Below, piece after piece: positions 1 to 8,811 of a DNA stretch of 64,000 bases. The notes under the pieces are model-generated. The model was not told where the DNA came from and did no database searches. It saw only the letters and a list, made by a program, of their open reading frames with translations. The DNA is from Rhizobium sp. ACO-34A. Lineage in GTDB: Bacteria > Pseudomonadota > Alphaproteobacteria > Rhizobiales > Rhizobiaceae. Each line of letters opens with the position of its first letter. Positions within the stretch are counted from its first letter, which is position 1. The translations under genes were made by a program, and so were the position numbers. The stretch lies in contig CP021371.1 of assembly GCA_002600635.1 (NCBI GenBank), positions 3,785,001-3,849,000 on the forward strand, in the 5' to 3' direction.

Positions 1-270
1 TTCTGCATAGTGGATATCGGGGCCGAAACCGGCGGCGTACGCGGCTTGCGCGGTCATGAGCTCGCGATCCCGGAAGACGTGATGAAACGGATAGTCGCTG
101 CCAAACCGCACGACGTGCGGCCCACGGGCATCCCGCACCACATAGCTCTCGTTGCTGATACCGCCCTTCAACCGCGAGATCTCGACGATGCCGTCCCAGC
201 AGGGCAAGGCCCGGATGCGGTCTTCCGTTGCTTTCGGGATGATGAATTCAGATATCGAAGACCCGTTCAT
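1..270 (-). CDS. Choline-kinase-like phosphotransferase, N-terminal 90 codons (cut by window edge)
   Basis: An open frame runs from an ATG at 270 leftward off the window without a stop. The 90 visible residues contain LKGGISNESYVVRDARG followed by HVVRFGSDYPFHHVFRDRE, the N-lobe pattern (glycine-rich nucleotide loop, then the lysine/arginine strand) of the choline kinase/LicA/APH phosphotransferase superfamily. Such enzymes phosphorylate choline, ethanolamine, amino sugars or similar small alcohols in the cytoplasm. The catalytic loop lies outside the window, so the substrate cannot be judged. It is divergent from the DeoR regulator at 574, which may control it. The ribosome site upstream of the ATG is weak (GGCAGGGTG). 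Confidence 0.72.
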   Translation of the reverse strand, partial: MNGSSISEFIIPKATEDRIRALPCWDGIVEISRLKGGISNESYVVRDARGPHVVRFGSDYPFHHVFRDRELMTAQAAYAAGFGPDIHYAE

Positions 271-573
271 CGCAACACCCTGCCCGAGAACAGGCAGGGG
301 CCATGGGAAGGCAGTGGTACGGACAGAGGGACAAGCATGCAGTTTCCTCCCGGTCGAACGCATGAAATCTATCAGGCCGATCCCGCACGCCGTTCCCGCG
401 TTATTCTTGTCGTGAAGCGCAACGGGCATCAACGGCAATCTCTGCCAGGAATCGGGCACCTGTCAATGCGATTGATGTGGCATTTTGTGGCTTTATGCCC
501 GATTTTGCGACTTTACATTTTCATGACGGCGAAGCATCGCTATCAACTGGCGACAGCGATTGGGTGGGGAGCC
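271..573. promoter_or_regulatory. Divergent intergenic region with a 14-bp direct repeat
   Basis: The 303 bp between the choline-kinase-like gene and the DeoR gene hold no convincing gene. Its DeoR-proximal part is T-rich and contains two near-identical copies of ATTTTGYGRCTTTA at 482-495 and 502-515. The copies start 20 bp apart, about two helical turns, so both face the same side of the DNA. DeoR-family repressors often bind repeated T-rich half sites near their own promoters, so this is a candidate operator. A GGGGAG ribosome site precedes the ATG at 574. Confidence 0.4.
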
Positions 574-1350
574 ATGAACGAACCGAAGCGCCACAGGGAG
601 ATTTTGCGGTTTCTGCAACAGGACGGAACGCTTTCGATTTCCGACCTTGCCCGCCGCTTACGCGTCTCACTCGAAACCGTACGCCGTGACATAAAGCCGC
701 TCGCCGAAAACGGAGCGGTCGTTCGCATGCACGGCGCGATTGCGCTGCCCAGCTCTGTCGGTGAAGCACCCTTCGAAAAGCGGATGAGGGAAAATGCTGC
801 GGCCAAGAAGGCCATCGCCCAGGCGGTCGCGCTTACGATCCGCGATGGCGATTCCATCATGCTCGACACCGGCACGACGACGAGCTTTCTCGCCCGCGAA
901 CTGCTGGGCCACCGCCGCCTGACCGTGGTGACCAATTCCTCGGACATCGCCCGTACACTGGCGACGGTCAACGACAACAAGGTCTACATGGCCGGCGGCG
1001 AGCTGCGCAGCGACAATGCCGCAGCCTTCGGCATTTCCGCGATCGAATTCGTCAGCCGTTTCAACGTCACCCACGCGGTCATCTCCGCCGGGGCCGTCGA
1101 TGCGGCAAGCGGCATCATGGATTACGACCTCGAAGAGGCGGAGTTTGCCCGGACCGTGCTTTCCCGCGGCAAAAGGACGCTGGTCGTCACGGATCACACC
1201 AAGTTCGGCCGCCAGGGACTGGTCAAGGTTTGCGACTTTGCCGATATCGGCGAACTCGCGACGGACCGGGCGCCGTCGCCCGATATTGCCGAAGCACTCT
1301 CCGCAGCAGGCGTTTCCCTCTTTCTCGCAAGGAACGCGAATTCAACCTAG
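574..1350 (+). CDS. DeoR/GlpR-family transcriptional regulator
   Basis: The 258-aa protein has the DeoR-family layout. An N-terminal winged helix-turn-helix (about residues 5-55; ISDLARRLRVSLETVRRDI) is followed by the DeoR C-terminal sensor domain with LDTGTTTSFLARELL, the phosphosugar-binding loop. Family members usually repress a sugar or polyol catabolic operon and are released by a phosphorylated intermediate. ATG 574 is chosen because the DeoR domain begins there and a GGGGAG ribosome site lies just upstream; the same frame stays open further left but encodes nothing DeoR-like. The stop codon lies inside the left arm of the hairpin that begins at 1347. The target is unknown; the divergent kinase-like gene is the obvious candidate. 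Confidence 0.88.
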   Translation: MNEPKRHREILRFLQQDGTLSISDLARRLRVSLETVRRDIKPLAENGAVVRMHGAIALPSSVGEAPFEKRMRENAAAKKAIAQAVALTIRDGDSIMLDTGTTTSFLARELLGHRRLTVVTNSSDIARTLATVNDNKVYMAGGELRSDNAAAFGISAIEFVSRFNVTHAVISAGAVDAASGIMDYDLEEAEFARTVLSRGKRTLVVTDHTKFGRQGLVKVCDFADIGELATDRAPSPDIAEALSAAGVSLFLARNANST

Positions 1351-1423
1351 TGGTCTGATTTTGACATTTGCTACCGCTTGAGGAACCCTCGAGCGCAAAT
1401 GTCAAAATCATGAAGACCACTAG
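1347..1423. repeat. Hairpin repeat unit 1, possible terminator of the DeoR gene
   Basis: The left arm 1347-1370 begins CTAGTGGTCT and ends TTTTGACATTTG. The right arm 1396-1423 is its reverse complement apart from a 4-nt insertion. The loop is 25 nt. The DeoR stop codon is part of the left arm. A run of six T (1430-1435) follows, so the structure could end transcription of the DeoR gene. It shares arm sequence with the unit at 1437-1515. Confidence 0.75.
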
Positions 1424-1436
1424 CAACTATTTTTTC

Positions 1437-1515
1437 CTAGTGGAATTTTCGAATTTGACATTTGATCCTCGAGATCGCGGCAGATGGGTATCAAATGTCA
1501 AATTCATTCCACTAG
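1437..1515. repeat. Hairpin repeat unit 2, related to unit 1
   Basis: The left arm starts CTAGTGGAAT and carries AATTTGACATTTGAT. The right arm, ending at 1515, is the reverse complement with a few changes. Both units share the outer CTAGTGG and the inner TTTGACATTTG, so they belong to one repeat family placed in tandem with a 13-nt spacer. The rest of the 1351-1654 gap (1516-1654) shows no gene; it leads to the GTG start at 1655. Confidence 0.72.
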
Positions 1516-1654
1516 ACGAAGTCTCCAGTTTCTTGGAGACTGTTACCCGGACGCTATTGCATCTGCGAAAACCATGTTGTTTTAATCAAATGATTAGACA
1601 CGGCGCTTAACTCTTTGCGAAAGAGGAAGACGCTTTTCGACACGAGGGCTACCG

Positions 1655-2727
1655 GTGAAACTTCCCAAACTGAACGGCATCATTCTGGCAATCGTGGTGG
1701 CGGCTGCCGCAGGCGGCGGCTACTACGTATGGCAGTCGATTGCTTCTGCCGAGCTCCCGGCAGGAATCGCGAGCGGCAATGGGCGCATCGAGGCCGTCGA
1801 GGTTGACGTGGCCGCCAAGTTTGCCGGACGTATCAGCGAGATCTTCGTGGACGAAGGCGACTTCGTCAAAGCCGGCGACAAGATCGCCCAGATCGACACC
1901 CGCGAACTGGACACCCAGCTCAAGCAGGCCGAGGCGCAGGCACGCCGGGCCGATATCGGCATCGAAACCGCCAATGCGCAGGTCGTCCAGCGCAACGCGG
2001 AAAAGCGCGCGGCCGAAGCTGCGATCGCCCAGCGCAAGGTTCAGCTCGATAGCGCCATCAACCAGCAGGTACGCGCCGAGCAGCTGGCGAAGTCGAGCAC
2101 CATTTCCACCCAGCAGCTCGAAGACGCGCGCTTTGCCGTGGAAGGCGCCCGCGCCGCGGTTGCCGCAGCCGAAGCCGAATCGGCCGCCACCGATGCCGGC
2201 ATCAGCTCGGCCAATGCGCAGGTCGTCGATGCAAAGGCCGCAGCCGATGCCGCGAAAGCCGCCATCGACACCATCAAGACGCAGATCGAGGACAGCCTGC
2301 TGACGGCACCCCGCGACGGTCGCGTGCAGTTTCGCGTTGCTCAGCCCGGCGAACATCGTTGCGGCGGCGGTCGTGTGGTGAACCTCGTCGATCTCGGCGA
2401 CGTCTACATGAGCTTCTTCCTGCGACGGATTATGCCGGCCGGCTGGCGATCGGTTCGGAGGTCCGCCTGAAGCTCGATGCCCTTCCGGATTACCTGATCC
2501 CCGCCACGGTTTCCTATGTCGCGAGCGTCGCCCCAGTTCCCCCGAAATCGGTTGAAACGGCGGTCGAGCGCGAAAAGCTGATGTTCCGGGTCAAGGCCAA
2601 GATCAAAGCCTGAACTTCTGCAGAAATACATCCAGCTCGTGAAGACCGGCGTGCCCGGCATGGCCTATGTCCGCGTCGATGCCGACACGCCTGGCCTGCC
2701 GATCTGGAGGGCAAGCTCGTCCAATGA
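1655..2727 (+). pseudogene. yhiI: HlyD-type membrane fusion protein (YhiI-like), frameshifted in its 3' third
   Basis: The intact first part (GTG start 1655, about 230 residues) has an N-terminal membrane anchor (about residues 8-28), a lipoyl-like half (GNGRIEAVEVDVAAKFAG) and a long alanine-rich coiled-coil hairpin, as in HlyD/YhiI periplasmic adaptors. After about 2350 the YhiI-like sequence continues only by changing frame: a compensated indel pair at 2351-2372, a lost base at about 2421-2425, an extra A in the run at 2605-2607 and a lost base near 2692. Re-spliced, it ends with the expected KTGVPGMAYVRVDADT stretch and a TGA at 2725-2727 overlapping the rbbA start. The role is the periplasmic bridge of an ABC exporter. 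The amino-acid sequence is otherwise well conserved, so sequencing error is as likely as real decay. Confidence 0.75.
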
Positions 2728-5517
2728 GCCCCGATCTTCCATCATGGCGAGCGCGTCGTCCTTCGTCGCCAGCCTGCGCAATGTTTCGGCTGAGCTACGG
2801 CAAGACGAAGGCGCTCGATGCCATCACGTCGACCATTCCCGGTGACGGGCTGGTCGGCTTGTCGGCCCTGACGGCGTCGGCAAGTCGAGCCTGCTTTCGC
2901 TGATCGCCGGCGCCCGTGCCATTCAGGGCGGCGAGGTCGAGGTGCTGGGTGGCAGCATGGCCGATGCGGGGCACCGGGCGAGAACCTGCCCGCGCATCGC
3001 CTACATGCCGCAGGGGCTCGGCAAGAACCTCTATCCGACGCTTTCGGTCTTCGAAAACATCGACTTCTTCGGCCAGCTCTTCGGCACAAGCCGCAAGGAG
3101 CGTGAACGCCGCATCGCCGAGCTCCTGGAAAGCACCGGCTTGCGCCCTTCGCCGACCGCCCGCGGCAAGCTTTCGGGCGGCATGAAGCAGAAGCTCAGCC
3201 TTTGCTGCTCGCTGATCCACGACCCGGACCTCCTGATCCTCGACGAGCCGACGACCGGCGTCGACCCCTGTCGCGCCGGCAGTTTCTGGGAACTGATCGA
3301 CCGCATCCGGGCCGGCGGCCGGGCATGGCCGTCATCGTCGCAACCGCCTATATGGAGGAAGCGCCCGCTTCGACTGGCTTGTGCCATGGACGACGGCCGG
3401 CTGCTTGCGACCGGCACACCGCAGGAACTGCTGGAACGCACCGGCACGTCGAACGTCGACGACGCCTTCATCGCCCTTCTCTGCCGAAGACAAGCGCAGC
3501 GGCCACGGCGCGCTGGTCATCCGCCCCCGGGCACCCCGCCATGGATGGCGAGATCGCCATCGAGGCGGAGCATCTTTCGATGCGTTTTCGGCGATTTCAC
3601 CGCCGGTCAACGACGTCAGCTTCCGGAATCGAGCGCGGGGAAATCTTCGGCTTCTCGGATCGAACGGCTGCGGCAAGACCACCACGATGAAGATGCTGAC
3701 CGGCCTCCTGCAGGCATCGGAAGGCACGGCGAAGCTCTTCGGCAAGGAGCTAGAAAGCTCCGACCTCGCGGCCCGCCAGCGCATCGGCTACATGAGCCAA
3801 GGCCTTCTCGCTCTATTACCGAGCTGACGGTGCGCCAGAACCTTGAACTGCATGCCAAGCTCTTCGAGCTTCCATCGGACAAGATAGAAGCCCGGCATTC
3901 GCGACAATGGCCGAGCGCTTCGACCTGACAGACATCATGGACACGCTGCGGAGGCGTTGCGCTCGGCATCCGCCAGCGTCTGTCGCTCGCGTCGCCAATG
4001 GTGCATGCGCCGGAAATCCTGATCCTCGACGAGCCGACCTCCGGCGTGGACCCGATTGCGCGTGACAATTTCTGGCAGATTCTTGCCGACCTCTCCCGCA
4101 AGGACGGCGTGACGATTTTCGTCTCCACCCATTTTCAATGAACGAGGCGGAACGCTGCGACCGTATCTCGCTGATGCATGCCGGCACGGTGCTGATCAGC
4201 GACAAGCCAGCGGAAATCGTCGCCAAGCGGGGCGCGGCAACGCTTGAGGAAGCCTTCATCGCCTACCTCGAGGATGCCATCGCCAAGGCCGGCGGCGCAG
4301 AGACTGCGGCACCTGCTCAGACCGCGTCGGTAATCGAGGCTCCGGCGGAAACCACCACCGCCCCGGCTCAGGCCCGCAGACATCGCGCTTCTTCGATTTT
4401 CATGCGCATGCTCAGCTATTCGCGCCGCGAAATGCTGGAACTGCAACGCGATCCGATCCGCGGAACGCTTGCCGTCTTCGGCAGCGTCATCCTGATGTTC
4501 GTGATCGGTTACGGCATCAATCTGGATGTCGACGACCTGAGCTTCGCGGTTCTCGACCATGACCGCACCACGATCAGCGACGACTATATCCAGCAGCTCT
4601 CCGGCTCCCGCTATTTCATCGAGAAGCCGCCGATCACCGACTATGCCGATCTCGACCAGCGCATGCGCAGCGGCGAGATCAGCCTGGCCATCGAGATACC
4701 ACCGAATTTCGGCCGTGATGCGCTGCGAGGCGCTACACCGCAGATCGGAGCGTGGATCGACGGCGCGATGCCGACGCGGGCCGAGACCCTCAGCGGTTAC
4801 GTTCAGGGGGTACACGCCCACTGGCTCACCGAGAAGATCCGCGAAGCCTATGGCGATGCCGCCGCAACCGGCAACTATTCGCTGGAAACGCGCTATCGCT
4901 ACAACCCTGACGTCAAGAGCCTCGTCGCCATGGCGCCCGCCGTCATTCCGCTGCTCTTGCTGATCATCCCGGCCATTCTCGCGGCGCTCAGCGTTGTGCG
5001 AGAAAAGGAACTCGGCTCGATCATCAACTTCTACGTGACGCCGACGACCCGGCTGGAATTCCTGCTCGGCAAGCAATTGCCCTACATCGCGCTGGCGATG
5101 ATGAACTTCCTGCTGCTGACGGCCTTCGCAATCGTGGTCTTCCAAGTTCCCTTCACCGGCAGTTTCGGCGCCTTCGCGCTCGCCGCCCTGCTCTACGTGA
5201 TCTGCACGACGGCACTGGGCATGCTGATTTCGACCTTCGTGTCGAGCCAGATCGCCGCCCTCCTGGGCACCGCGCTGCTGACCATGATCCCGGCGGTGCA
5301 GTATGGCGGTATCATCGATCCCGTCTCGTCGCTGAAGGGTGCGGGACAGATCATCGGCACCTACTACCCGACCACCCATTTCGTCACGGTCGCACGCGGC
5401 GCCTTTTCCAAGGCGCTCGGCCTTGCCGACGTGCAGAAAGAAATCCTGTATCTCCTCGTCTCGATCCCGGTTCTCATCGGGCTGACGGCGATTTTCCTCA
5501 AGAAGCAGGAGAAGTAG
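2724..5517 (+). pseudogene. rbbA: RbbA-like fused double-ATPase/ABC-2 permease, many frameshifts in the ATPase half
   Basis: Joined across frames this is a roughly 925-residue protein with the RbbA (YhiH) order. The first ABC domain shows GPDGVGKSS, LSGGMKQKLSLCCSL and LILDEPTTGVDP. The second shows GSNGCGKTTTMKMLTGLL, IRQRLSL and [12 protein letters not shown]. An ABC-2 membrane domain follows from about 4380, with helices towards the C-terminus, ending KKQEK. From 2724 to about 4137 at least a dozen single-base insertions or deletions break the frame, often restored within 20-60 bp. From the H-loop (STHF, just before 4138) to the stop the frame is intact. The ATG at 4138 is an internal Met of this protein, not a gene start. 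If functional, it is the energising subunit of the exporter formed with the flanking yhiI- and yhhJ-like genes; E. coli RbbA has been described as ribosome-associated. Confidence 0.8.
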
Positions 5518-5520
5518 CCC

Positions 5521-6633
5521 ATGCGCATCCGTCATATCGGCAATCTGATCCTGAAGGAATTGCGCGGCCTGATGCAGGATCGCATGCTCTTCGCCTTCAT
5601 CCTGTATTCGTTCACGCTGTCGATCTACACCGAGGCGCGCGCTTTGCCGCAGGTTCTCAACATGGCGGCAATCGCCATCGTCGACGAGGATCGATCGCAG
5701 CTTTCCACGCGTCTGACCGATGCTTTCTATCCGCCATATTTCACCAAGCCCGAGCTGATCACGGCCGCGGAAATGGACAAGCGGATGGATTCCGGGCAGG
5801 CAACCTTTGCCCTCAACATTCCGGTCAACTTCCAGCAGGACGTGCTGGCAGGGCGCGCACCGGCCCTGCAGCTCAACGTCGACGCGACCCGCATGACGCA
5901 GGCCTTCACCGGCGCGGGCTACATCCAGAACATCGTCGACAGCGAGATCAGCGAGTTCGTCAACCGCTACCGCGGCACGACCGCCGTGCCGGTGGAACTG
6001 GCGCTCCGGGCCCGCTTCAATCCGCAGCTCGACAACACCTGGTTCGGCGCCATCAACAACATCATCACCAACATCACGATGCTGTCGATCATCCTGACGG
6101 GTGCCGCCCTCATCCGCGAGCGCGAACACGGCACGATCGAACATCTGCTGGTCATGCCGGTCACTGCGCTGGAAATCATGATCAGCAAGGTTCTTGCGAT
6201 GAGTCTTGTGGTGCTCGTCGCCTCGACCTTCTCTCTGATCTTCGTGGTGCATTACCTGCTCGACGTACCGCTTCAGGGCTCCGTGCCGCTATTCGTGGCC
6301 GGCACGGCGCTCCAGCTCTTCGCGGCAACCTCGCTCGGCATCTTCCTGGCGACCGTTGCCGGCTCCATGCCACAGTTCGGCCTGTTGCTGATGCTGGTCC
6401 TCTTGCCGCTGCAGGTACTCTCCGGCGGCATGACCCCGCGCGAAAGCATGCCCGAGATCATCCAGCTCATCATGTCCTTCGCGCCGAATACGCACTTCAT
6501 CTCGCTGGCGCAGTCGATCCTCTTCCGCGGAGCGGGACTGGATGTGGTCTGGCCACAATTCCTGTGGCTCACGGCCATCGGAACTGTGCTCTTCACCTTC
6601 GCGCTTGGCCGCTTCCGGGCCTTCCTTCGCTAG
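5521..6633 (+). CDS. yhhJ: ABC-2 type membrane permease, YhhJ-like
   Basis: The 370-aa protein starts 3 bp after rbbA. It has one N-terminal membrane segment (about residues 20-45), a large periplasmic domain and a C-terminal group of about five helices, with the ABC-2 signature region REREHGTIEHLLVMPVT before the helices. That is the layout of YhhJ/YbhR permeases, which dimerise with the RbbA/YbhS-type subunit. The order HlyD-like, double ATPase-permease, ABC-2 permease matches E. coli yhiI-rbbA-yhhJ. The gene is intact, unlike its two upstream partners. The exported substrate is unknown. Confidence 0.85.
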   Translation: MRIRHIGNLILKELRGLMQDRMLFAFILYSFTLSIYTEARALPQVLNMAAIAIVDEDRSQLSTRLTDAFYPPYFTKPELITAAEMDKRMDSGQATFALNIPVNFQQDVLAGRAPALQLNVDATRMTQAFTGAGYIQNIVDSEISEFVNRYRGTTAVPVELALRARFNPQLDNTWFGAINNIITNITMLSIILTGAALIREREHGTIEHLLVMPVTALEIMISKVLAMSLVVLVASTFSLIFVVHYLLDVPLQGSVPLFVAGTALQLFAATSLGIFLATVAGSMPQFGLLLMLVLLPLQVLSGGMTPRESMPEIIQLIMSFAPNTHFISLAQSILFRGAGLDVVWPQFLWLTAIGTVLFTFALGRFRAFLR

Positions 6634-6640
6634 ATATCGA

Positions 6641-6673
6641 CGCCCCGCAGGCCTTCATCAGCCTTACGGGGCG
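6641..6673. terminator. Hairpin between convergent yhhJ and tctE genes
   Basis: CGCCCCG (6641-6647) can pair with CGGGGCG (6667-6673) between the two converging genes. It overlaps the 3' end of the minus-strand kinase gene and has no T run, so a termination role is uncertain. Confidence 0.3.
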
Positions 6674-8049
6674 GCCGCTACCGGAAACGTCACAACAGCA
6701 AGCAGTCCTCGCCCGTTCCGGCCCTGCAAAAGCTGGAGCGTGCCGCCGAAAAGCCGGGCGATTTCCTCAACGATAGCGAGGCCGAGGCCAAGGCCCTCGC
6801 CGCGCTCCCCGCGCACGAAACGCTGTTTCAGGCTTTCCATGCGCGAGGCCGGAATACCCGGCCCGTCGTCCTCGACCTCCAGCCGAACGCAATCGTCCTG
6901 CTGGCTGACACGAACCGTCACCTCCGCATTGCAGCCGGCATAGGCGATGGCGTTTCCGATCAGGTTGCCGAGAAGCTCTCCGACCAGAAGAGGCTCGGCC
7001 GCCACCCATGCACTCCCCTCGCCCTCGAAACCGAGATCGACGGAAGCTTTCGCCGCGGAAGGCACCTTGTCGGCGGTGATCTGGCGGGCGAGCGCCACGA
7101 GGTCGATAGGCTGCGGCATCTGCCGCGCTTCCGGCTCCACGGAATCGATCTTGGCCATCAGCAGCAGTTGCGCCAGCACGCGCTCGGCATGCACCACCGC
7201 CTTGTCGCCCTCCTTTGCCGCAGCGCGAGCCTCTTCGAGAGTCGTTGCCCTCTGGGCAAGTTCAAGCTGGGTGCGCACGATGGCAAGCGGCGTTCGAAGC
7301 TGGTGGCTGGCGTTGCCGGTGAAGTTACGCATCGCCGCCAGCGCCGAGGCGAGCCGCGTCATGAAGGAATTGACGGTATCGACCAGCCCTTGCACCTCGC
7401 TCGGCACGGACTGTTCGATCGGATGCAGATCATCCGGGCTGCGCTCCGAGATCGCATCGCTGAGCCGGTAGAGCGGCCTCAGCGAAAAGGTGACCGCAAT
7501 CCAGACGATCGCTGCGGCAACGGCAATCATCAGACCGAGGCGCGCCGCCGAGTTGATCAGGATCGAACGGGCAAGATGGCGGCGCGCAATGGTGGTTTCC
7601 GCCACCGTCACGGAAAACGGAACCGAGTTGATGCCGGTCGAGGCGGAACGTTGCAGCACGGCGATGCGGATCTGTTCGCCGCGAAAGATCGCATCCGTGT
7701 AGAAGGCCGGCTGTCCCCGGAGATCGGCGAAGGTCGGCAGGTTCTGGTAGCCGGTGATGAACTCTCCCGGAGGCCCGTCGACGCGATAGAACACCCGGTC
7801 CTGCGCCGCCGACGTCAGCATTTCCAGCGCGACATAGGGAATGTCGACCTGCAGCTCGCCATCCTCGGACACGATCACGCGCTCGGCAATCGCCATGGCG
7901 GACCCCGCAAGCACCCGGTCGGACACCGCATCCGCCGTCCGCACGGCGTCGCGATAGGTATCGATCAGCGCAAGGATGCCCATGATAAGCGTGGCGAGAA
8001 GCAGCCATCCGAGCAATTGACGCCGAAGCGAATAGACCGACACCGTCAT
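6664..8049 (-). CDS. tctE: Sensor histidine kinase, TctE-like
   Basis: The 461-aa membrane sensor kinase has TM1 at about residues 12-30, a periplasmic domain (31-165) and TM2 at about 168-190. A HAMP-like linker follows, then HisKA with the phosphorylated His249 in GNASHQLRTPLAIVRTQ and an HATPase domain with DDGPGIP and GEGLGLGLAIVEEIA. The N-terminal sensor domain is the TctE type seen beside tricarboxylate transport genes. Its ATG overlaps the stop of the response-regulator gene by 4 bp, so the pair is co-translated. It presumably senses a tri- or dicarboxylate in the periplasm and controls the tct genes across the shared region; this is inferred from family and position. Confidence 0.88.
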   Translation of the reverse strand: MTVSVYSLRRQLLGWLLLATLIMGILALIDTYRDAVRTADAVSDRVLAGSAMAIAERVIVSEDGELQVDIPYVALEMLTSAAQDRVFYRVDGPPGEFITGYQNLPTFADLRGQPAFYTDAIFRGEQIRIAVLQRSASTGINSVPFSVTVAETTIARRHLARSILINSAARLGLMIAVAAAIVWIAVTFSLRPLYRLSDAISERSPDDLHPIEQSVPSEVQGLVDTVNSFMTRLASALAAMRNFTGNASHQLRTPLAIVRTQLELAQRATTLEEARAAAKEGDKAVVHAERVLAQLLLMAKIDSVEPEARQMPQPIDLVALARQITADKVPSAAKASVDLGFEGEGSAWVAAEPLLVGELLGNLIGNAIAYAGCNAEVTVRVSQQDDCVRLEVEDDGPGIPASRMESLKQRFVRGERGEGLGLGLAIVEEIARLFGGTLQLLQGRNGRGLLAVVTFPVAAAP

Positions 8050-8723
8050 GCGGGTTCCGTCGGCCTGTCGAGATAATAGCCGATGCCGCGCGCCGTCTTG
8101 ACCGTCAGCCCGTAGGGCGCGAGCCGCCGGCGCAATCGGCTGACATATTGCTCGATGGCATTGGCGCTCAGATCGTCGTCGAAGGCGGCGAGCGACTGCA
8201 TGATCGCTTCCTTGGAGACCACCTTGCCGGCGCGCAGGAACAAGAGTTCCAGCAGGCCGAGTTCGCGGGCCGGCAGATCTATCGGCGCGCCATCCGCCGA
8301 AAAGCTGCGGGAATTGAGATCCAGTGAAACCTTGCCGTAGTGAACCGCCGACGAACGCAAACCCGCCTGCCGCCTCAGAAGAACCCGGACCCGCGCCTCC
8401 AGTTCGCTGACATCGAACGGCTTGCTCATATAGTCGTCGGCACCGAGATCGAGGCCGCGAACGCGCTCTTCCGTTGCTCCGCGTGCCGTGAGGATCAGCA
8501 CGGCCGCCTTGCTCTGGCGGGCGCGCATGCCCTTCAGCACATCCAGCCCGCCCATATCGGGAAGGTTGAGATCGAGGATGACGAGATCGAAGCTTTCCGT
8601 GGCGGTCACCGCCTCGGCGGAGGCGCCGTCGCGCACGACATCGACGGCATAGCCGCTGCCGCGCAGGAGCGCGGACAGGCCATCGGCGAGCGCCGTGTTG
8701 TCTTCCACCAGCAGAATGCGCAA
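8046..8723 (-). CDS. tctD: OmpR/PhoB-type response regulator, TctD-like
   Basis: The 225-aa protein has a receiver domain with acidic pocket VEDN, phospho-acceptor Asp51 in LVILDLNLPD and switch Lys in DDYMSKPFD, followed by an OmpR-type winged helix with SANAIEQYVSRLRRRL and the TARGIGYYL tail. The start is taken as TTG 8723 because the receiver strand RILLVEDN begins right there and a strong GGAGGAGG ribosome site sits about 7 nt upstream; there is no suitable ATG. It is cognate to the overlapping TctE-like kinase and probably activates the divergent solute-binding gene and tctCBA. Confidence 0.88.
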   Translation of the reverse strand: MRILLVEDNTALADGLSALLRGSGYAVDVVRDGASAEAVTATESFDLVILDLNLPDMGGLDVLKGMRARQSKAAVLILTARGATEERVRGLDLGADDYMSKPFDVSELEARVRVLLRRQAGLRSSAVHYGKVSLDLNSRSFSADGAPIDLPARELGLLELLFLRAGKVVSKEAIMQSLAAFDDDLSANAIEQYVSRLRRRLAPYGLTVKTARGIGYYLDRPTEPA

Positions 8724-8811
8724 TACGGACCTCCTCCACGCGCGTTGAACACCCAAACTACAGAGCCGGGCGGCACTTGTGAACGCCCCTCGGCTTCTGC
8801 AATATGAATTC

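Noticed and set aside
4138..5517. Stand-alone ABC permease gene starting at ATG 4138
   Set aside because: The first residues ([16 protein letters not shown]) are the H-loop region of the second RbbA ATPase domain, so this is the in-frame tail of the frameshifted rbbA, not a separate gene.
4135..6252. Long minus-strand open frame (705 codons)
   Set aside because: It is antisense to the rbbA and yhhJ membrane domains; its composition (His, Arg, Asp runs) is that of a reverse-frame shadow in GC-rich DNA.
6664..8739. A 691-residue kinase extending upstream into the response regulator
   Set aside because: The extra 230 residues lie over the tctD gene in another frame and carry no domain; the kinase signal begins at ATG 8049 with a 4-bp overlap.
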